Positions 32,550 to 33,476 of a DNA stretch of 33,476 nt are shown here, piece by piece. A program made the position numbers and the translations under genes. The DNA is taken from positions 1-33,476 of the forward strand of contig JACQVI010000020.1 in NCBI GenBank assembly GCA_016209795.1, given 5' to 3'. The notes beneath the pieces are model-generated. The model was not told where the DNA came from. It saw nothing but the letters and a program-made list of their open reading frames with translations, and ran no database searches. Positions within the stretch are counted from its first letter, which is position 1. The number at the start of each line of letters is the position of its first letter. This DNA comes from Ignavibacteriota bacterium. Its GTDB lineage: Bacteria; Bacteroidota; Ignavibacteria; UBA10030; SZUA-254.

Positions 32550-33466
32550 GAATACACTTCCTTATACACTTGCTCGGAAAAACCGAGCAGTTTCACTTCC
32601 AATTCTAAGCTGATGTCAAACTTTTCAAGGACAGTATTTCGAGCCATCTCAATCAGTTGCACAACATCATTCGCTGTCGCACCGCCAACGTTAACAATGA
32701 AGTTCGCATGCCGCTCGGAGATTTGTGCATTACCGCGACGCAAGCCTTTGAGGCCAGCTTTTTCAATCAGCTTTGCAGCGTACGTTCCTGGCGGATTTTT
32801 GAACATGCTCCCAGAGTTCGGAAAATTCACTGGTTGCGCACGGTTCCGTTTGATCAAAAGTTCACGACGCATCTTCATAATTTCAGCTTTGTCGCCAAGT
32901 GGAAATCTAAAACTTGCGCCAAGGATAATATCTCCTTGAAACCCTGAGCGTCGATATCCAAATCCAGCATCTTCTTTTCGAACTTTGATGACATTGCTAT
33001 TTCTGAGAACTTCAACCTCAACAAGGCAATCAGAAATTTCTCCGCCATAAGCGCCGGCATTCATCATGATCGCACCACCAACTGTCCCGGGAATTCCAGG
33101 AAGCATCTCAACACCTCGAAACCCACGTTGAATACAGAAGTCAACGAAACGAGACATGCTCATCCCAGCGTCAACAACAACAAGCCCTCCGTCAACACGA
33201 ATATTGTTGAGCCCAGTTTCCAGAGTAATCACTGCACCACGGATTCCATCATCGCTGATGAGAACGTTACTTCCCTTCCCAAGAATGATGAAGAAGATCT
33301 GTTGCTGCCTACAATATCGCACAATGTTAACAACATCTTCCTTATCTGCTGGCTCAAGATAGTAATCTGCCGGTCCGCCGATCTGAAAGGACGTGTATTT
33401 GCTCAATGGCTCATTCAGCAGAATCTTACCACGAAATACTTTTCTAATGTCTTCTATATTGACCAC
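32546..33466 (-). CDS. murB: UDP-N-acetylenolpyruvoylglucosamine reductase
   Basis: A 306-residue flavoenzyme reducing the enolpyruvyl group to give UDP-MurNAc, with FAD and NADPH. FAD-binding segments are NEPLSKYTSFQIGGPADYYLEP, FFIILGKGSNVLISDDGIRG and EMLPGIPGTVGGAIMMNAGAYGGEI. Active-site residues are the Arg of GYRRSGF (about residue 170), the Ser of NSGSMFKNP (about 220) and the Glu of LELEVKLLG near the end. The start is GTG. A TAA appears just upstream at the window edge, possibly the stop of a preceding dcw gene such as murC. It overlaps ftsQ by four bases. Confidence 0.96.
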   Translation of the reverse strand: MVNIEDIRKVFRGKILLNEPLSKYTSFQIGGPADYYLEPADKEDVVNIVRYCRQQQIFFIILGKGSNVLISDDGIRGAVITLETGLNNIRVDGGLVVVDAGMSMSRFVDFCIQRGFRGVEMLPGIPGTVGGAIMMNAGAYGGEISDCLVEVEVLRNSNVIKVRKEDAGFGYRRSGFQGDIILGASFRFPLGDKAEIMKMRRELLIKRNRAQPVNFPNSGSMFKNPPGTYAAKLIEKAGLKGLRRGNAQISERHANFIVNVGGATANDVVQLIEMARNTVLEKFDISLELEVKLLGFSEQVYKEVYS

Positions 33467-33476
33467 AGAACAGTTA

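Overview
The window looks like a chromosomal segment from a member of the Bacteroidota/Chlorobi superphylum, most likely an Ignavibacteria-like lineage. The assignment rests on gene content: a secreted S1/P1-type nuclease ending in a type A type IX secretion (T9SS) sorting domain of the YPNPFNP style, DUF2851, DUF4175 and DUF4159 proteins, and a SusCD-free, fairly compact layout. It is not from a search. No rRNA or tRNA gene was seen.

Layout, left to right. (1) 1-2145 is a short accessory segment: the 3' end of a restriction-modification type methyltransferase, then the overlapping pair tcmP and a Gp37/Gp68-family three-cysteine protein, then a small coding remnant. (2) 2154-2907 is a REP-associated tyrosine transposase (RAYT) flanked on both sides by REP palindromes. 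(3) 2942-5705 holds small housekeeping or hypothetical genes: DinB-like, RluE-type pseudouridine synthase, a CPXCG zinc-ribbon protein, two roughly 49-residue ORFs and an SPFH/prohibitin protein. (4) 5834-18152 is a long plus-strand run: ldcA, purN-purH, the rod-shape cluster mreB-mreC-mreD-mrdA-rodA, a Lon-type protease and the S1/P1 nuclease. (5) 18250-23797 carries dcd, an S9 peptidase, a lipoprotein-like ORF, pyrF and a DUF2851 gene, all plus strand. (6) 23869-28009 (minus) is DUF4159-DUF4175, cut off upstream by a truncated ISNCY-type transposase at 28061-28924. (7) 29129-33466 (minus) is the division part of a dcw cluster: murB-ftsQ-ftsA-ftsZ.

Functionally the core is envelope growth and division. 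MreBCD/PBP2/RodA drive elongation, MurB supplies precursor, FtsQ/A/Z drive septation and LdcA trims murein peptides. Purine (purN, purH) and pyrimidine (pyrF, dcd) nucleotide genes lie alongside.

The most unusual structure is a set of degenerate tandem arrays with a strict 7-bp period, placed exactly at gene boundaries. They lie across the ftsA stop codon, before the ftsZ start, after ftsZ, as the whole pyrF-DUF2851 junction, and inside an S9 peptidase gene, where 14 heptamers encode the signal peptide. The arrays share the period but differ in heptamer sequence. They resemble in kind the heptanucleotide STRR repeats known from filamentous cyanobacteria, and I do not know of a description in this lineage. 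Other points worth a second look are the RAYT/REP element with a nested 20-bp palindromic insertion, an FtsZ tail with two PAFLRK peptides, and a lipoprotein-like gene lacking a canonical start before its hydrophobic leader.
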